64,000 nt of DNA, taken from positions 124,001-188,000 of the forward strand of contig NZ_JRUQ01000040.1 of the NCBI RefSeq assembly GCF_000773975.1, in the 5' to 3' direction. The translations under genes were made by a program, and so were the position numbers. Positions 9,671 to 19,841 of this stretch are shown here, piece by piece. The notes below the pieces were generated by a model. That model was not told where the DNA came from, searched no databases, and worked only from the letters and a program-made list of their open reading frames with translations. Position 1 is the first letter of the stretch. Each line of letters opens with the position of its first letter. This DNA is from Erwinia typographi. Lineage in GTDB: Bacteria > Pseudomonadota > Gammaproteobacteria > Enterobacterales > Enterobacteriaceae.

Positions 9671-9703
9671 AAACGAAACGGCTCCTGAAGGATCAGGAGC
9701 CGT
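9671..9703 (-). terminator. Terminator downstream of bamB
   Basis: An 11-bp perfect stem ACGGCTCCTGA / TCAGGAGCCGT (9678-9703) is followed on the minus strand by TTTCGTTTTTCTC. It sits 26 bases after the bamB stop, so der probably has its own promoter. Confidence 0.85.
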
Positions 9704-9729
9704 TGCAGAGCAGAACGGGCCGGTGGAAG

Positions 9730-10911
9730 TTAGCGGGTAAACGCGTAAACTTCGCCGCCTTTTGCCTGAATTAACAGCTTGTCGCTGGCAACCACTGGCT
9801 CGGTCTGGAAGCCTGAACTGTCCACTTCCTGCTGAGCGACAAAGCGGCCGTCGTCGGTGTTAAGCCAGTGCAGATAGCCTTCGCTATCACCGACAACCAG
9901 ATAGCCGTTGTACAGCACTGGCGAAGTCAGATTACGGTGCAGCAGATCGCTCTGACGCCAGACCGTCACGCCGCCTTCGGTATTCAGCGCCACCAGGCGG
10001 TCATCCTGATCGACCAGGTAGATACGGCCGCCGTCGACAATCATATCGTGAACCGAGCCGATTTCACGCTTCCACAGGATCTGACCAGAACGCAGGTCCA
10101 TCGCCGTCAGGTTACCATTGTAGGCCAGCGCGTATACTACACCGTTAACCACAACGGGCGTGGTATCGACGTCGGACAGGCGATCGATTTCCGTTGCGCC
10201 ACTAGGCTGGGAAATACGCTGCTGCCAGATAATCTGGCCCTGGTTCATCATTACCGCGCTGACGCGACCGTTATCGCCGCCCACAATAGCCGCGCCGAAG
10301 GCGGCGGTAGGGGCGGATTCACCGCGCAGAGAGAGCGCAGGAACGTCGAGGTTTACCGACCATTTTACCGTACCGTTGGTTTGATCCAGCCCCTGAAGCA
10401 TACCGTTGCTGGTGTGAACCAGCACCAGGCCATCGCTGACTACCGGGCGGGAGAGCACTTCACCGGCGGCTTTAGTCTGCCAGGCAATGGTGCCATCACT
10501 GGTATTCAGCGCGTAAACCTGGGCGCGCTCGCTGCCCAGATAGACGTGCCCACCGTCGACGGTTACGCCGCCAGAGAGCAGCGCCGGACGGTTGCTGGAG
10601 AAGAAGCCGGTTCTTTCCGACAGATCCACCTTCCACTGCTCTTTGCCATCGCCAGCATTCAGCGCTTTCACGATGCCGTGGCGGTCGGCCGCATAAACGG
10701 TACTGTCTGCCCAGCCGGGGTGCAGGTTGGAGTAGTAATCGCCCACCCCATCGCCTACTGAAGTGCTCCAGACTTTTTCCGGGGTAAACTGATTTTCGAC
10801 TTTTGGCAGCGGCGACATTTTAACCACGTCTTCTTCACCGCTGAACCAGGAACATCCGCTGAGTAAAGTGACTGAAATCAGTCCCGGCAGAAGTATCTTA
10901 CGCAATTCCAT
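9730..10911 (-). CDS. bamB: Outer-membrane assembly lipoprotein BamB
   Basis: Lipoprotein of the BAM complex that helps BamA insert beta-barrel proteins into the outer membrane. The protein is 393 aa. It has a lipoprotein signal with the lipobox LLSGC (Cys20), then an eight-bladed propeller of PQQ-like repeats (for example GDGKEQWKVDL, DGTIAWQTKAAGE, TNGTVKWSVNL, RSGQILWKREI). It is downstream of yfgM by 47 bases in the hisS-yfgM-bamB-der order seen in E. coli. Confidence 0.98.
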   Translation of the reverse strand: MELRKILLPGLISVTLLSGCSWFSGEEDVVKMSPLPKVENQFTPEKVWSTSVGDGVGDYYSNLHPGWADSTVYAADRHGIVKALNAGDGKEQWKVDLSERTGFFSSNRPALLSGGVTVDGGHVYLGSERAQVYALNTSDGTIAWQTKAAGEVLSRPVVSDGLVLVHTSNGMLQGLDQTNGTVKWSVNLDVPALSLRGESAPTAAFGAAIVGGDNGRVSAVMMNQGQIIWQQRISQPSGATEIDRLSDVDTTPVVVNGVVYALAYNGNLTAMDLRSGQILWKREIGSVHDMIVDGGRIYLVDQDDRLVALNTEGGVTVWRQSDLLHRNLTSPVLYNGYLVVGDSEGYLHWLNTDDGRFVAQQEVDSSGFQTEPVVASDKLLIQAKGGEVYAFTR

Positions 10912-10958
10912 GAAATCCCTCTTGAGCCTGTGGAGGCAATTTTATACCGCGGATAAAC

Positions 10959-11579
10959 TTAGCCGGGTAAATTATTCATTTTCATCTGCAGCATCTCTTT
11001 CAGCGCCGGAGACGCATCAGAGGCAATGCCTTTACTCCAGGCATCGCGGGCGCCTTTCGCATCACCCTTGCTGAGCAGGGTCTCGCCACGGACATCCGCT
11101 ACGATCGCCGTCCAGCCGTCGCCTTTAACCTGATCGAGGGTCTTCAGGGCGTCATCCGGCTTTTTCTGCTGCAGCTGAACGCGCGCCAGGCGTACGTTCA
11201 GCACCGCCTGCAGGTTAGCGTCGCTGGTGTCTTTCAGGCCATTTTGTAACTGGCTGGCCGCTTTATCCAGTTGGTTGGTATCGGCATAACGTTTAGCCAG
11301 ATCCAATGAAGCCAGCGCACCGTAGGTGTTGCTGTTTTCGCTGGCAAATTTGGCCGCCGCATCCAACGTCTCAGGCTTGCTGGCATCCAGCGCGCTGGAC
11401 ACCTGCTGATAGGCAGACGACGCCTCACGGCTGCTGCCGTCTTCGTGGTTGCTCCAGAAACGCCAGCCGGCCAGCGCGCCAATGCCGATGATCACGCCAA
11501 TCGCCAGCGCTTTGCCGTTCTGGGCAAAAAAGCCGCGTAACGCATTTAACTGTTCATTTTCGTTGCTATAGATTTCCAC
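10959..11579 (-). CDS. yfgM: Inner-membrane YfgM, SecYEG-associated chaperone
   Basis: A 206-aa single-pass membrane protein. A short cytoplasmic N-terminus (MEIYSNENEQLNALRGFFAQNG) is followed by a transmembrane segment at about residues 23-41, then a periplasmic TPR-like helical domain (UPF0070). In E. coli YfgM pairs with PpiD at the SecYEG translocon and also influences the Rcs stress response. It sits 39 bases after hisS and precedes bamB, so it is probably co-transcribed with both. Confidence 0.96.
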   Translation of the reverse strand: MEIYSNENEQLNALRGFFAQNGKALAIGVIIGIGALAGWRFWSNHEDGSSREASSAYQQVSSALDASKPETLDAAAKFASENSNTYGALASLDLAKRYADTNQLDKAASQLQNGLKDTSDANLQAVLNVRLARVQLQQKKPDDALKTLDQVKGDGWTAIVADVRGETLLSKGDAKGARDAWSKGIASDASPALKEMLQMKMNNLPG

Positions 11580-11618
11580 GCAAAACTTCTCCTTTAAAAC
11601 CGCGATACCGCTTTTGGC

Positions 11619-12893
11619 TTATTTCAACATCGCTGCCAGTGTTGCTGCAGCATCACGCTGCGCCAGCGTCTGCTGCTCGCCGTTGCGCAAATCTTTAATC
11701 GTTACCTGCCCTTTGGCCACTTCGTCTTCGCCAAGCATCAGCGCCACTCGTGCGCCCCACTTGTCAGCCCTGGCAAACTGCTTTTTAAAGTTACCGCCGC
11801 CGAAGTTGGTCATCAGCTTCAGAGTCGGGTCCGCATCGCGTACCTGCTCTGCCAGCTGCATCGCGGCAGACTGTACGCCCTGCCCCGAAGCGATAACATA
11901 GACATCGACAATTCGAGTCGGTTCAAAATCCGGGTTAACTGCCTGAACCAGCAGGACCAGACGCTCCATACCCATGGCAAAACCCACGGCCGGCGTCGCA
12001 CGGCCACCGAGCTGTTCGACCAGCCCGTCATAGCGCCCGCCGCCGCAGACGGTCCCCTGCGAGCCAAGGCTGCTGGTGACCCATTCAAAAACGGTACGGT
12101 TGTAGTAATCAAGGCCGCGCACCAGGCGCTGATTGACGGTATAAGCGATACCCGCCGCTTCCAGCAGCTGACACAGACCCGCAAAGTGCTCGCGCGACTC
12201 GGCGTCCAGATAATCACTCAGCGCCGGTGCCGAGTTGAGCAACGCCTGGATATCCGGGTTCTTGCTGTCCAGCACGCGCAGAGGATTGGTGTACATGCGG
12301 CGCTTGCAGTCGTCGTCCAGCACGTCCTGATGCTGCTCAAGGAAGGCAATCAGCGCATCACGGTAGCTTGCGCGCGCTTCCAGCGAGCCAATGGAGTTCA
12401 GCTCCAGGCTGACGTGTTCGGCAATGCCTAACGCTTTCCACCAGCGGGCAGTCATCATGATCAGCTCAGCATCGACGTCCGGCCCTTGCAGGCCAAAGAC
12501 TTCGACGCCCATCTGATGGAACTGGCGATAGCGCCCCTTCTGCGGACGCTCGTAGCGGAACATCGGGCCGGTATACCAGAGACGCTGTTCCTGATTGTAC
12601 AGCAGACCGTGTTCGATACCGGCACGCACGCAGCCTGCGGTCCCTTCCGGGCGCAGCGTCAGGCTTTCGCCGTTGCGGTCCTCAAAGGTGTACATCTCTT
12701 TTTCAACCACGTCGGTGACTTCACCGATAGCGCGCTTGAATAACGGGGTCTGCTCTACAATCGGCAGGCGGATCTCGCTATAGCCATAGCTGGCCAGCAC
12801 CTGCCTGAGGATCTGCTCAATACGTTGCCATACTACTGTTTCCGCAGGGAGATAATCATTCATGCCGCGGATAGCCTGGATATTCTTCGCCAC
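11619..12893 (-). CDS. hisS: Histidyl-tRNA synthetase
   Basis: Class II aminoacyl-tRNA synthetase, 424 aa, that charges tRNA-His. Motif 2 is seen around [16 protein letters not shown]. The histidine-specific signature [15 protein letters not shown] and the glycine-rich [14 protein letters not shown] motif are intact. The C-terminal anticodon-binding domain begins near VYVIASGQG. Start [16 protein letters not shown] matches the family. Neighbours ispG upstream and yfgM downstream follow the E. coli order. Confidence 0.98.
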   Translation of the reverse strand: MAKNIQAIRGMNDYLPAETVVWQRIEQILRQVLASYGYSEIRLPIVEQTPLFKRAIGEVTDVVEKEMYTFEDRNGESLTLRPEGTAGCVRAGIEHGLLYNQEQRLWYTGPMFRYERPQKGRYRQFHQMGVEVFGLQGPDVDAELIMMTARWWKALGIAEHVSLELNSIGSLEARASYRDALIAFLEQHQDVLDDDCKRRMYTNPLRVLDSKNPDIQALLNSAPALSDYLDAESREHFAGLCQLLEAAGIAYTVNQRLVRGLDYYNRTVFEWVTSSLGSQGTVCGGGRYDGLVEQLGGRATPAVGFAMGMERLVLLVQAVNPDFEPTRIVDVYVIASGQGVQSAAMQLAEQVRDADPTLKLMTNFGGGNFKKQFARADKWGARVALMLGEDEVAKGQVTIKDLRNGEQQTLAQRDAAATLAAMLK

Positions 12894-12988
12894 TGTTCTT
12901 CTCTTCTTAACTCAGGGGCTGGAGAAAGCGTTACGCATCGCTCCGATTGCGATCGGTGACGCGGCCTTCAGTCCAGCCCAAAAACGAT

Positions 12989-14110
12989 TTATTTTTCAAC
13001 CTGCTGAATATCAATACGGCGGCTTTCATCCATCATTGCGGCTTTAGCGCGGATGCGGGCCTCCAGCTGATCGATCATGTCGTGGTTGTCCAGACGCTCG
13101 CGCAACCGCACGCCGTCCTCATAGAAACCGCTTTTCTTGTTGCTGCCGGTGACGCCCATGGTCGAAACCAGCGCTTCGCCTGGGCCATTAACCACGCAGC
13201 CGATAATGGAGATATCCATAGGCGTGACAATATCTTCCAGCCGCTGCTCAAGCTCATTCACCGTGCCAATCACGTCAAACTCCTGACGGGAGCAGGTAGG
13301 ACAGGCAATAAAGTTGATACCGCGGGAGCGAATGCGCAGCGATTTCAGAATATCAAAACCGACCTTCACTTCTTCAACCGGATCGGCGGCCAGCGAAATA
13401 CGCAGGGTGTCGCCAATCCCTTCAGACAGCAGCAGCCCCAGGCCAATGGCAGACTTCACCGATCCGGCGCGCGCGCCGCCAGCTTCGGTGATCCCCAGGT
13501 GCAAAGGCTGATCGATCTGCTTTGCCAACAGACGATAGGACTCCACCGCCAGGAAAACGTCGGAGGCTTTTACGCTGACCTTAAACTGATCGAAGTTGAG
13601 ACGATCCAGATGATCGACATGGCGCATAGCGGATTCGAGTAGCGCCTGCGGCGTAGGCTCGCCGAATTTTTCCTGCAAATCCTTCTCCAGCGATCCGGCG
13701 TTCACGCCGATGCGGATCGGAATATTGTAGTGGCGCGCACAGTCCACCACCTGACGAATACGCTCTTCGTTGCCGATGTTGCCTGGGTTGATACGCAGGC
13801 AGTCAACGCCGTATTCAGCGACCTTCAGGGCAATGCGGTAGTCAAAATGGATATCAGCGACCAGCGGGACGTTGACCTGCTGCTTAATCAGGCGGAAAGC
13901 CTCTGCGGCATCCATAGTTGGAACGGATACGCGAACAATGTCGACACCGACACGCTCAAGCGATTTGATTTGATTAACCGTTGCGGCTACGTCAGTGGTC
14001 CGCGTGTTGGTCATGGACTGAACGGCGATTGGCGCGCCGTCGCCCACTGGCACCTTGCCGACGTAAATGCGCGTAGATTTGCGACGGTTAATGGGTGCTT
14101 GGTTATGCAT
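12989..14110 (-). CDS. ispG: 4-hydroxy-3-methylbut-2-enyl diphosphate synthase (flavodoxin)
   Basis: 4Fe-4S enzyme of the MEP isoprenoid pathway that converts MEcPP to HMBPP. The protein is 373 aa from ATG 14110 ([20 protein letters not shown]), which matches the family start better than an upstream ATG at 14125. Cluster ligands are visible in [10 protein letters not shown] (two Cys) and [12 protein letters not shown] (Cys plus Glu). An N-terminal TIM-barrel spans about residues 1-250. It follows rodZ by 39 bases and is probably co-transcribed. It is one of the Fe-S client enzymes in a genome whose isc locus is reduced. Confidence 0.97.
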   Translation of the reverse strand: MHNQAPINRRKSTRIYVGKVPVGDGAPIAVQSMTNTRTTDVAATVNQIKSLERVGVDIVRVSVPTMDAAEAFRLIKQQVNVPLVADIHFDYRIALKVAEYGVDCLRINPGNIGNEERIRQVVDCARHYNIPIRIGVNAGSLEKDLQEKFGEPTPQALLESAMRHVDHLDRLNFDQFKVSVKASDVFLAVESYRLLAKQIDQPLHLGITEAGGARAGSVKSAIGLGLLLSEGIGDTLRISLAADPVEEVKVGFDILKSLRIRSRGINFIACPTCSRQEFDVIGTVNELEQRLEDIVTPMDISIIGCVVNGPGEALVSTMGVTGSNKKSGFYEDGVRLRERLDNHDMIDQLEARIRAKAAMMDESRRIDIQQVEK

Positions 14111-14149
14111 AGTCTTTCTCCACAATTCCTCGCGATTCAGAAAGATGCG

Positions 14150-15145
14150 TTAGTGCGCACCGACTGACAGGCGAGCAACCTGGTTGGTACGGATAAAACG
14201 ACTCAGATCGACCGGTTGGCCCTGGTACTGGATTTGCACTGCACCCGGCGCGCCAATTTTCAGGCGATACGGGGCTACACCAGCCAGACTGAGTTTACCA
14301 CCACTGCGCTGCATTCCGCTGAACAGTTTTTTACCTGTTGCATCGGTGACTTCCAGCCAGCAGTCTTTATCAAAATTCATCAGCAGCGCGTTAGGGTCGG
14401 CCGCTGGCGCGGTAACGCCTGCGGAACCGGTTGGCATCTGACTGTTAGCCGCGTTGTCTACCGGCGCCTGCGAAGGCGACACCGCAACAGGCTGTGAATT
14501 ATCCGCCGGTGCCTGCGCGTTAGCCGCTGGCGCCTGTGGAGCACCCGGCGCGCTGGCCGCCGGGGCATTGTCTGCCGGCGTCTGGGCTGCGGAATCAGCA
14601 GGAGCAGACTGTGCTGGGGGATTCTCAACCGGCGTGCTGTCATTGCTGCTGTCGCCCAGTGGAATCGACTGGCTATTATCGCCGCCGGTTCCTGAGTTTT
14701 GATCCGCCATTGAAACCAGATCGTCCTGTGCCGCCTTATGGTTCTGCCACCACCAGGCTCCCGTCAGCCCCACGACGACAAACAGAACCAGCCAGGTGAA
14801 GATCATCAGCCAACCGTCGCGTTTTTTACGCCGTTTGCCTAAGGAGAAGCCCTGCATCGGCTCCACTTTCGCAGCGCGAACGGGGGCCTGCTTCGCCATC
14901 ATCGGCAGCAGTTCCTCTTCCGGCACATGCACCAGGCGGGCATAAGAACGGATGTATCCACGCAGGAAAGTTGAGGCCAGATCCGCTGGCGACTTATCCT
15001 CTTCAAGATCGCGGACGGTGGAAAGTTTCAGGCACAGGCGTTCCGCAACGTTCTGCTGAGTCAGCCCCATTTGTTCACGGGCAACACGCAGGCGCTGGCC
15101 TGTGGAATTTACTGCTGAGTTATCTTGAGTGGCTTCAGTATTCAT
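14150..15145 (-). CDS. rodZ: Cytoskeleton protein RodZ
   Basis: Bitopic membrane protein that links MreB filaments to the elongation machinery and keeps rod shape. The protein is 331 aa. It has a cytoplasmic helix-turn-helix of Xre type (residues about 18-80, [19 protein letters not shown]), a basic stretch KRRKKRDG, and one membrane segment ([21 protein letters not shown], about 113-133). A long low-complexity Ala/Pro/Asp/Gln periplasmic linker (about 140-245) leads to the C-terminal DUF4115 beta domain. The start overlaps the end of pilW by 11 bases, so the two are translationally linked. Confidence 0.97.
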   Translation of the reverse strand: MNTEATQDNSAVNSTGQRLRVAREQMGLTQQNVAERLCLKLSTVRDLEEDKSPADLASTFLRGYIRSYARLVHVPEEELLPMMAKQAPVRAAKVEPMQGFSLGKRRKKRDGWLMIFTWLVLFVVVGLTGAWWWQNHKAAQDDLVSMADQNSGTGGDNSQSIPLGDSSNDSTPVENPPAQSAPADSAAQTPADNAPAASAPGAPQAPAANAQAPADNSQPVAVSPSQAPVDNAANSQMPTGSAGVTAPAADPNALLMNFDKDCWLEVTDATGKKLFSGMQRSGGKLSLAGVAPYRLKIGAPGAVQIQYQGQPVDLSRFIRTNQVARLSVGAH

Positions 15146-15866
15146 TAGCTAAATAATGCTGGTGCTGTATCGATTGTGGAAAATTTCGCGCCAGCTGCTC
15201 CCCCGCCTGCTTAATGCCTTCGGGGTGCTGCGCCAGCGCGGCGAAGCGAATCTCTAACCACAAACTCTCTGCCGAAGCAGCAAAGCTGTGCTGATAAATA
15301 TCTAAAAGGAGCCGCGATACTTCGTGCTCATGCTTTCCAAATCGCCTTTCGGCTTCTGCCAGCAGCGCTGCGCCCTTGTCGTTAGCGTTTTGTGTTGCCT
15401 CAGCCAGCGCAATCCGTGCCTTATGCTGCTCCCCTGCGAAGAGATAACAGTAGCCGGCATTTTCCTGTGCATCGGCCAACGCGCCGTTTTCAGCTATTTT
15501 AGCGGCTTTGCTGAACTGCTGCTGAGCCGCATCATACTGCCCTAAACCGCAAAGAAACGCACCGTAATTATTGATTACATCGCGGTTTTGTCCCGCCAGC
15601 AGCAGAGCCTTCTGATAATGTTGCCTGGCCGCAGACTGATCCTCTAAGCGCTGGAAGTAACGCGCCATCGCCAGCTGCGTACGATAATCTGTCGGCGACA
15701 ACGCCACGGCCTGCTGCAAATTGCGCTGAGCGGCGGGCAGATTATCTCTCGCCAGATAGTCCAACCCTAACTGTAGTCGGGTGTTGGCGAGTTCGTTACG
15801 CTGCGGTGATAAATGGCAGCCTGCAAGCAGCAGAAGTGCCAGCCATAACGGGAATCCTTTACCCAT
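15135..15866 (-). CDS. pilW: PilW-like TPR lipoprotein (type IV pilus stability family)
   Basis: A 243-aa protein with a lipoprotein signal (lipobox LLAGC, Cys17) and several tetratricopeptide repeats ([56 protein letters not shown]). It matches the PilW/PilF family, which stabilises type IV pilus secretin assembly in other bacteria. No pilus genes are near, and E. coli has no clear counterpart here. The position between rlmN and rodZ is typical for gamma-proteobacteria that keep PilW. Function here is inferred from family only. Confidence 0.85.
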   Translation of the reverse strand: MGKGFPLWLALLLLAGCHLSPQRNELANTRLQLGLDYLARDNLPAAQRNLQQAVALSPTDYRTQLAMARYFQRLEDQSAARQHYQKALLLAGQNRDVINNYGAFLCGLGQYDAAQQQFSKAAKIAENGALADAQENAGYCYLFAGEQHKARIALAEATQNANDKGAALLAEAERRFGKHEHEVSRLLLDIYQHSFAASAESLWLEIRFAALAQHPEGIKQAGEQLARNFPQSIQHQHYLANEY

Positions 15867-15949
15867 ATTGCCTCCTGATCGGAAATCAGCGTAATGCTAC
15901 GCCTTTCAAATCAGGGGGGACAGCGCTAGCTCTGGCTCAGGTCCAGCTT

Positions 15950-17119
15950 TCAGAGCGCTTTCACAGAAATAGCGTCACCGACCATTTTTTTACGCAGCGT
16001 GCGCTTGGTACGGTCAATCACTTCCCCTGCCAGCTGACCGCAGGCGGCATCAATATCATCACCGCGCGTCTTACGCACAATAGTGGTAAAACCGTAATCC
16101 ATCAACACTTTAGAAAAGCGATCGATGCGACTGTTCGAACTGCGACCATAGGGCGCTGCCGGGAAGGGGTTCCACGGGATCAGGTTAATTTTACAAGGCG
16201 TATTCTTCAACAGCGCCGCCAGCTCGTGGGCGTTGTCGGTGCTGTCGTTAATGTGGTCCAGCATAACGTACTCAATCGTCACCCGGCCCTGATTGGCGTT
16301 GGACTTCGAGATATAGCGACTTACCGAGGCTAAAAACGTCTCAATATTGTACTTTTTATTGATCGGAACAATTTCGTCACGAATTGTGTCGTTCGGCGCG
16401 TGCAGGGAGATCGCCAGCGCCACATCAATCATATCGCCAAGCTTATCCAGCGCCGGAACCACGCCAGAGGTGGACAGCGTCACGCGGCGTTTTGACAAGC
16501 CGAAACCGAAGTCATCAAGCATGATTTCCATCGCGGGCACGACGTTGTTGAGGTTGAGCAGCGGCTCGCCCATGCCCATCATCACTACGTTGGTGATCGG
16601 GCGCTGACCGGTCACTTTCGATGCGCCGATAATTTTCGCCGCACGCCACACCTGGCCGATAATTTCAGACACGCGCAGGTTGCGGTTGAAGCCCTGCTGG
16701 GCGGTGGAGCAGAATTTGCATTCCAGCGCGCAGCCAACCTGCGACGAGACGCACAGGGTGGCGCGATCTTTTTCCGGGATATACACGGTCTCAACCTGCT
16801 GGCCGCCCACGGCGATCGCCCACTTGATGGTGCCATCGCTGGAACGCTGCTCTTCGGCCACTTCAGGCGCGCGGATTTCCGCCAGCTCTTTCAGCTTGGT
16901 GCGAAAGGCTTTGTTGATGTCCGTCATCTCATCGAAATCATCACAGCAGTAGTGATACATCCACTTCATCACCTGATCGGCACGGAACGGTTTTTCGCCA
17001 AGGCTGGCAAAAAATTCGCGCATTTGCTGACGGTTCAGATCGAGCAGGTTGATTTTTTCTTTTTTTGGCGTGGCAATGACGGGTGATGCGGACGACGGAG
17101 TCACAATTTGTTCAGACAT
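15950..17119 (-). CDS. rlmN: Dual-specificity RNA methyltransferase RlmN
   Basis: Radical SAM enzyme that makes 2-methyladenosine at A2503 of 23S rRNA and A37 of several tRNAs. The protein is 389 aa. The CX3CX2C cluster motif is present as [16 protein letters not shown] and the C-terminal cysteine region with [16 protein letters not shown] (mono-methylated Cys) are also seen. The start [13 protein letters not shown] fits the E. coli length. It lies between ndk and pilW; a perfect 40-bp palindrome lies 55 bases upstream. Confidence 0.97.
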   Translation of the reverse strand: MSEQIVTPSSASPVIATPKKEKINLLDLNRQQMREFFASLGEKPFRADQVMKWMYHYCCDDFDEMTDINKAFRTKLKELAEIRAPEVAEEQRSSDGTIKWAIAVGGQQVETVYIPEKDRATLCVSSQVGCALECKFCSTAQQGFNRNLRVSEIIGQVWRAAKIIGASKVTGQRPITNVVMMGMGEPLLNLNNVVPAMEIMLDDFGFGLSKRRVTLSTSGVVPALDKLGDMIDVALAISLHAPNDTIRDEIVPINKKYNIETFLASVSRYISKSNANQGRVTIEYVMLDHINDSTDNAHELAALLKNTPCKINLIPWNPFPAAPYGRSSNSRIDRFSKVLMDYGFTTIVRKTRGDDIDAACGQLAGEVIDRTKRTLRKKMVGDAISVKAL

Positions 17120-17174
17120 AATTTTCTCTGGCCTCGTTATTACACGTTATGGCTCTGGGGGAAGGAAAGTAAAG

Positions 17175-17214
17175 TAATGCGCCCCCGATGAGCTAGCTCA
17201 TCGGGGGCGCATTA
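17175..17214. repeat. Perfect 40-bp palindrome between ndk and rlmN
   Basis: Two 20-base arms, 17175-17194 and 17195-17214, are exact reverse complements with no spacer; the left arm reads TAATGCGCCCCCGATGAGCT. In RNA it would form a very stable hairpin, which could terminate or protect the ndk transcript. The downstream sequence on the minus strand (ACTTTACTTTCC) is only weakly T-rich. As DNA it could extrude a cruciform. I see no second copy in the window. Confidence 0.9.
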
Positions 17215-17291
17215 TAATACAAGCGTGCAGCGACAGGTTAAAGTGCGTTACGGAAATAAATTGTAAACGCCCTGCTCACTGCATCTTAATC

Positions 17292-17723
17292 TTAGCGAGT
17301 ACGCGGGCAAACTTCGCCTTCGCCGAAGAAATAGGCGATTTCACGGGCAGCAGACTCAGCAGAGTCAGAACCGTGGGTCGCGTTCTCGGTGAAGCTGTCG
17401 GCGTAGTCAGCACGCAGCGTACCGGCCAGCGCGTTAGCTGGGTTGGTTGCGCCCATCAGATCGCGGTGACGCTGAACGGCATTTTCGCCTTCCAGAACGG
17501 AAACCACTACCGGGCCAGAAGTCATAAACTCAACCAGACCGTCGAAGAACGGTTTGCCCTGATGCTCAGCGTAGAAACCTTCTGCCTGCTCTTTGCTCAG
17601 GTGCAGCATTTTGCTGCCCACAATTTTGAAGCCAGCGCTTTCAAAACGGTTAAAGATGGCACCAATCACGTTTTTTGCCACCGCGTTCGGTTTTACGATA
17701 GAAAAAGTACGTTCGATAGTCAT
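17292..17723 (-). CDS. ndk: Nucleoside diphosphate kinase
   Basis: Transfers gamma-phosphate between nucleoside tri- and diphosphates through a phospho-histidine. The protein is 143 aa, the full family length. Visible motifs are [13 protein letters not shown] near the N-terminus, the substrate loop, and the active-site segment NATHGSDS with the catalytic His. In E. coli it is followed upstream by pbpC and yfhM; here the next gene is sseA on the other strand. A TATAAT at 17789-17794 (minus strand) is a likely -10 element. Confidence 0.98.
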   Translation of the reverse strand: MTIERTFSIVKPNAVAKNVIGAIFNRFESAGFKIVGSKMLHLSKEQAEGFYAEHQGKPFFDGLVEFMTSGPVVVSVLEGENAVQRHRDLMGATNPANALAGTLRADYADSFTENATHGSDSAESAAREIAYFFGEGEVCPRTR

Positions 17724-18040
17724 ATGGACCCCTGTTTGATGTCGAATGTGGCCAGTGGAAGCTCTCCCCGACCCGGAAAATGGCGCCGATTATAGGGGGC
17801 ATCGCCGCCCTTGCCTATCGGATATTCAACAATTTAATAAAATAACCCGATCTTTAAATCCACAATAATTTAGCGGCTTTACCCTATATTCGCTAAATTC
17901 CCCCAGAGTACAAGCCAGAGCCGCGAGCCGCATTCAGATTCTGACGTAATATCATTCTGATAGTGAGGAACATCTTGTGAACAAGTGCGAGAACGTTACA
18001 CTGAGATCATCACTACTCATTGCCCCAACGCGAGGTCGCT
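17724..18040. other. Gene-free stretch between ndk and sseA
   Basis: This 317-base divergent intergenic region holds a probable ndk -10 element (TATAAT on the minus strand, 17789-17794) and an AT-rich centre (about 17820-17905). A ribosome-binding GAGG lies before the sseA ATG. E. coli has pbpC and yfhM between these genes; no remnant of either is visible. Confidence 0.6.
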
Positions 18041-18886
18041 ATGACATCCTCTTTCTTCGTTACTGCCGACTGGCTGGCAGAACACCTTGCCGATTCTGAC
18101 CTGCAAACGCTTGATGCGCGCATGTTGCCGCCCGGCCAGGAACAGGTGCGGGACATTCAGGCTGAATATCAGGCTAAGCACCTGCCCGGCGCGCCCTTCT
18201 TCGATATCGAAGCGCTGTCGGATCACACCAGCGTCTACCCACATATGCTGCCAAGGGCGGAAACCTTTGCCGTGGCGATGCGCGAACTCGGGGTGAACAG
18301 CGATAAGCACCTGGTGGTTTATGACGAGGGAAACCTGTTCTCAGCGCCGCGAGCCTGGTGGATGCTGCGCGAGTTTGGCGTGGCTAAGGTGTCGATTCTG
18401 GCAGGTGGGCTGAAGGGTTGGGAAGAGGCCGGCTTCCAGGTTGAGAGCGGCCCGGTTACGCTGCCGGAGGCGGAGTTTGAAGCCCGGTTCGATGCGAAGG
18501 TGGTGAAACGTCTGACTGACGTGCTGTTAATCAGCCATGAAGGCGGAGCGCAGATTATTGATGCCAGAGCCGCTAACCGCTTCACGGGCGAAGTGGATGA
18601 GCCACGGCCGGGGTTGCGCCGGGGTCATATCCCCAACAGTCTGAACGTTCCCTGGAATAGCCTGGTGGAAGCGGGACGGCTGAAGTCTCCAGACGCGCTG
18701 AAGGCGATTTTCAGCCAGCAGGGCGTTGACCTTGCCCAGCCGGTGGTCGCCAGCTGCGGCTCAGGCGTGACCGCCGTGGTGGTGATTCTGGCGCTGACGA
18801 CGCTGGGGGTGGAAAACGTAACGTTGTATGACGGTTCCTGGGGAGAATGGGGCAGCCGTGATGACCTGCCTGTCGCCGTTGGCTAA
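18041..18886 (+). CDS. sseA: 3-mercaptopyruvate sulfurtransferase
   Basis: Moves sulfur from 3-mercaptopyruvate to cyanide or thiols. The protein is 281 aa with two rhodanese domains. The N-terminal inactive domain covers about 1-135. The catalytic domain ends in the loop CGSGVTAVV, where the Cys carries the persulfide and the GSGV(T) loop is typical of MST rather than thiosulfate sulfurtransferase. Conserved FDIEALSDHTS, RAWWMLREFGV and DEPRPGLRRGHIP are present. The ATG at 18041 was chosen because it follows GCGAGGTCGCT and aligns with the E. coli start. Convergent with sseB. Confidence 0.95.
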   Translation: MTSSFFVTADWLAEHLADSDLQTLDARMLPPGQEQVRDIQAEYQAKHLPGAPFFDIEALSDHTSVYPHMLPRAETFAVAMRELGVNSDKHLVVYDEGNLFSAPRAWWMLREFGVAKVSILAGGLKGWEEAGFQVESGPVTLPEAEFEARFDAKVVKRLTDVLLISHEGGAQIIDARAANRFTGEVDEPRPGLRRGHIPNSLNVPWNSLVEAGRLKSPDALKAIFSQQGVDLAQPVVASCGSGVTAVVVILALTTLGVENVTLYDGSWGEWGSRDDLPVAVG

Positions 18887-18977
18887 GCGACAGCAAAATC
18901 AGACGGGGCAGCCGCTGAACAGAACCCTCGGACCACACGCCGACGTATTGCATTCAGCCGCCCCGCTCTGCCAACAT

Positions 18978-19757
18978 TCAGGCAGGCTTGTTGGTTGCCT
19001 TGAACTCCCGCAGGAAGCTGCCCCATTTGCGCTCGTAAAATGGCGTGATGTGCGCGGTGAAAAAGTGGCTGATACCCTTGTCGTTTTCCAGCACTTCACA
19101 GATATCTACCGGCTCATCCTCCAGCAGCGTATCCGTCGCCACGCTGCCAGCCGCCTGAATAATCGCTTCGATATCACTGTCAGCCTCGATGCCAATCAGC
19201 AGGTTAGGCTGGTTTTCAGCCGACTCTTTGATATGGGCAACGTAAGCGCGACGCACCTGCTTATGTTTAGCAAACAGCTGGGTCAGCGAGTCGATCATCT
19301 GCGCGGGCGGCTCGGCGATCTCCGACAGCAGCAGAGAAGTTCCGCCCTCCAGCACCGTCTGCTGGCTAAGCGCATTAGCGCCTTCACCTAACAGGCTGGT
19401 TATTTCACGCGGGGAGAACTCTTTGCCCGAGGCGAGTTTGGGATTAAGAAACAGCGTCTCTCCCATCGTCATTTCAAACAGCGTGCGGACTGGCATGACC
19501 AAAAAGGGCTGCGCTTCGGTAACGGCCTGCTCCATTGCTTTCACCGAGGTGAAAAAAGGAATGATGCTGGTGCCGTCATCTTTTTCCCAGTGCCGTAAAT
19601 CGACCTGTGAATCAGCATTGATGGCCTTAGCATCGATGCTTTCTCCCGGTACCCAGACGCTGGCATCCAGCAGCAGGGTAAAAAATTCAGGTCGGTGGGC
19701 TGGCTCGGTCGCCGCCAGCTTTAGCACCTCTTCAAGGCGCTGATTTGTTTCGTTCAT
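18978..19757 (-). CDS. sseB: SseB family protein
   Basis: A 259-aa cytoplasmic protein of the SseB family (enhanced serine sensitivity protein B in E. coli), molecular role unknown. The N-terminus carries LEEVLKLAATEPAHRPEFF; the middle region carries DGTSIIPFFTS and LFEMTMGETLFLNPK. The C-terminal extension holds the second SseB domain. I chose ATG 19757 because upstream codons lie in the pepB terminator and the family starts here. It follows pepB on the same strand but a strong terminator separates them. Confidence 0.9.
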   Translation of the reverse strand: MNETNQRLEEVLKLAATEPAHRPEFFTLLLDASVWVPGESIDAKAINADSQVDLRHWEKDDGTSIIPFFTSVKAMEQAVTEAQPFLVMPVRTLFEMTMGETLFLNPKLASGKEFSPREITSLLGEGANALSQQTVLEGGTSLLLSEIAEPPAQMIDSLTQLFAKHKQVRRAYVAHIKESAENQPNLLIGIEADSDIEAIIQAAGSVATDTLLEDEPVDICEVLENDKGISHFFTAHITPFYERKWGSFLREFKATNKPA

Positions 19758-19775
19758 CAGTTCGGTCCGCTTCAC

Positions 19776-19802
19776 AAAAAACGGGCGGGAATTATCCCGC
19801 CC
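19776..19802 (-). terminator. Terminator downstream of pepB
   Basis: An 8-bp stem GGGCGGGA / TCCCGCCC (19783-19802, loop ATTA) is followed on the minus strand by G and six T. It lies about 40 bases after the pepB stop and just upstream of sseB. Confidence 0.88.
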
Positions 19803-19841
19803 CTGCGGGCAGCTCAACGCGCTGCCCCCGCCTGTTTGCTG

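Noticed and set aside
14458..14740. Repeat-like Ala/Pro-rich region in rodZ as a possible tandem repeat or frameshift
   Set aside because: It is the in-frame low-complexity periplasmic linker normal for RodZ; the frame continues into the conserved C-terminal domain.
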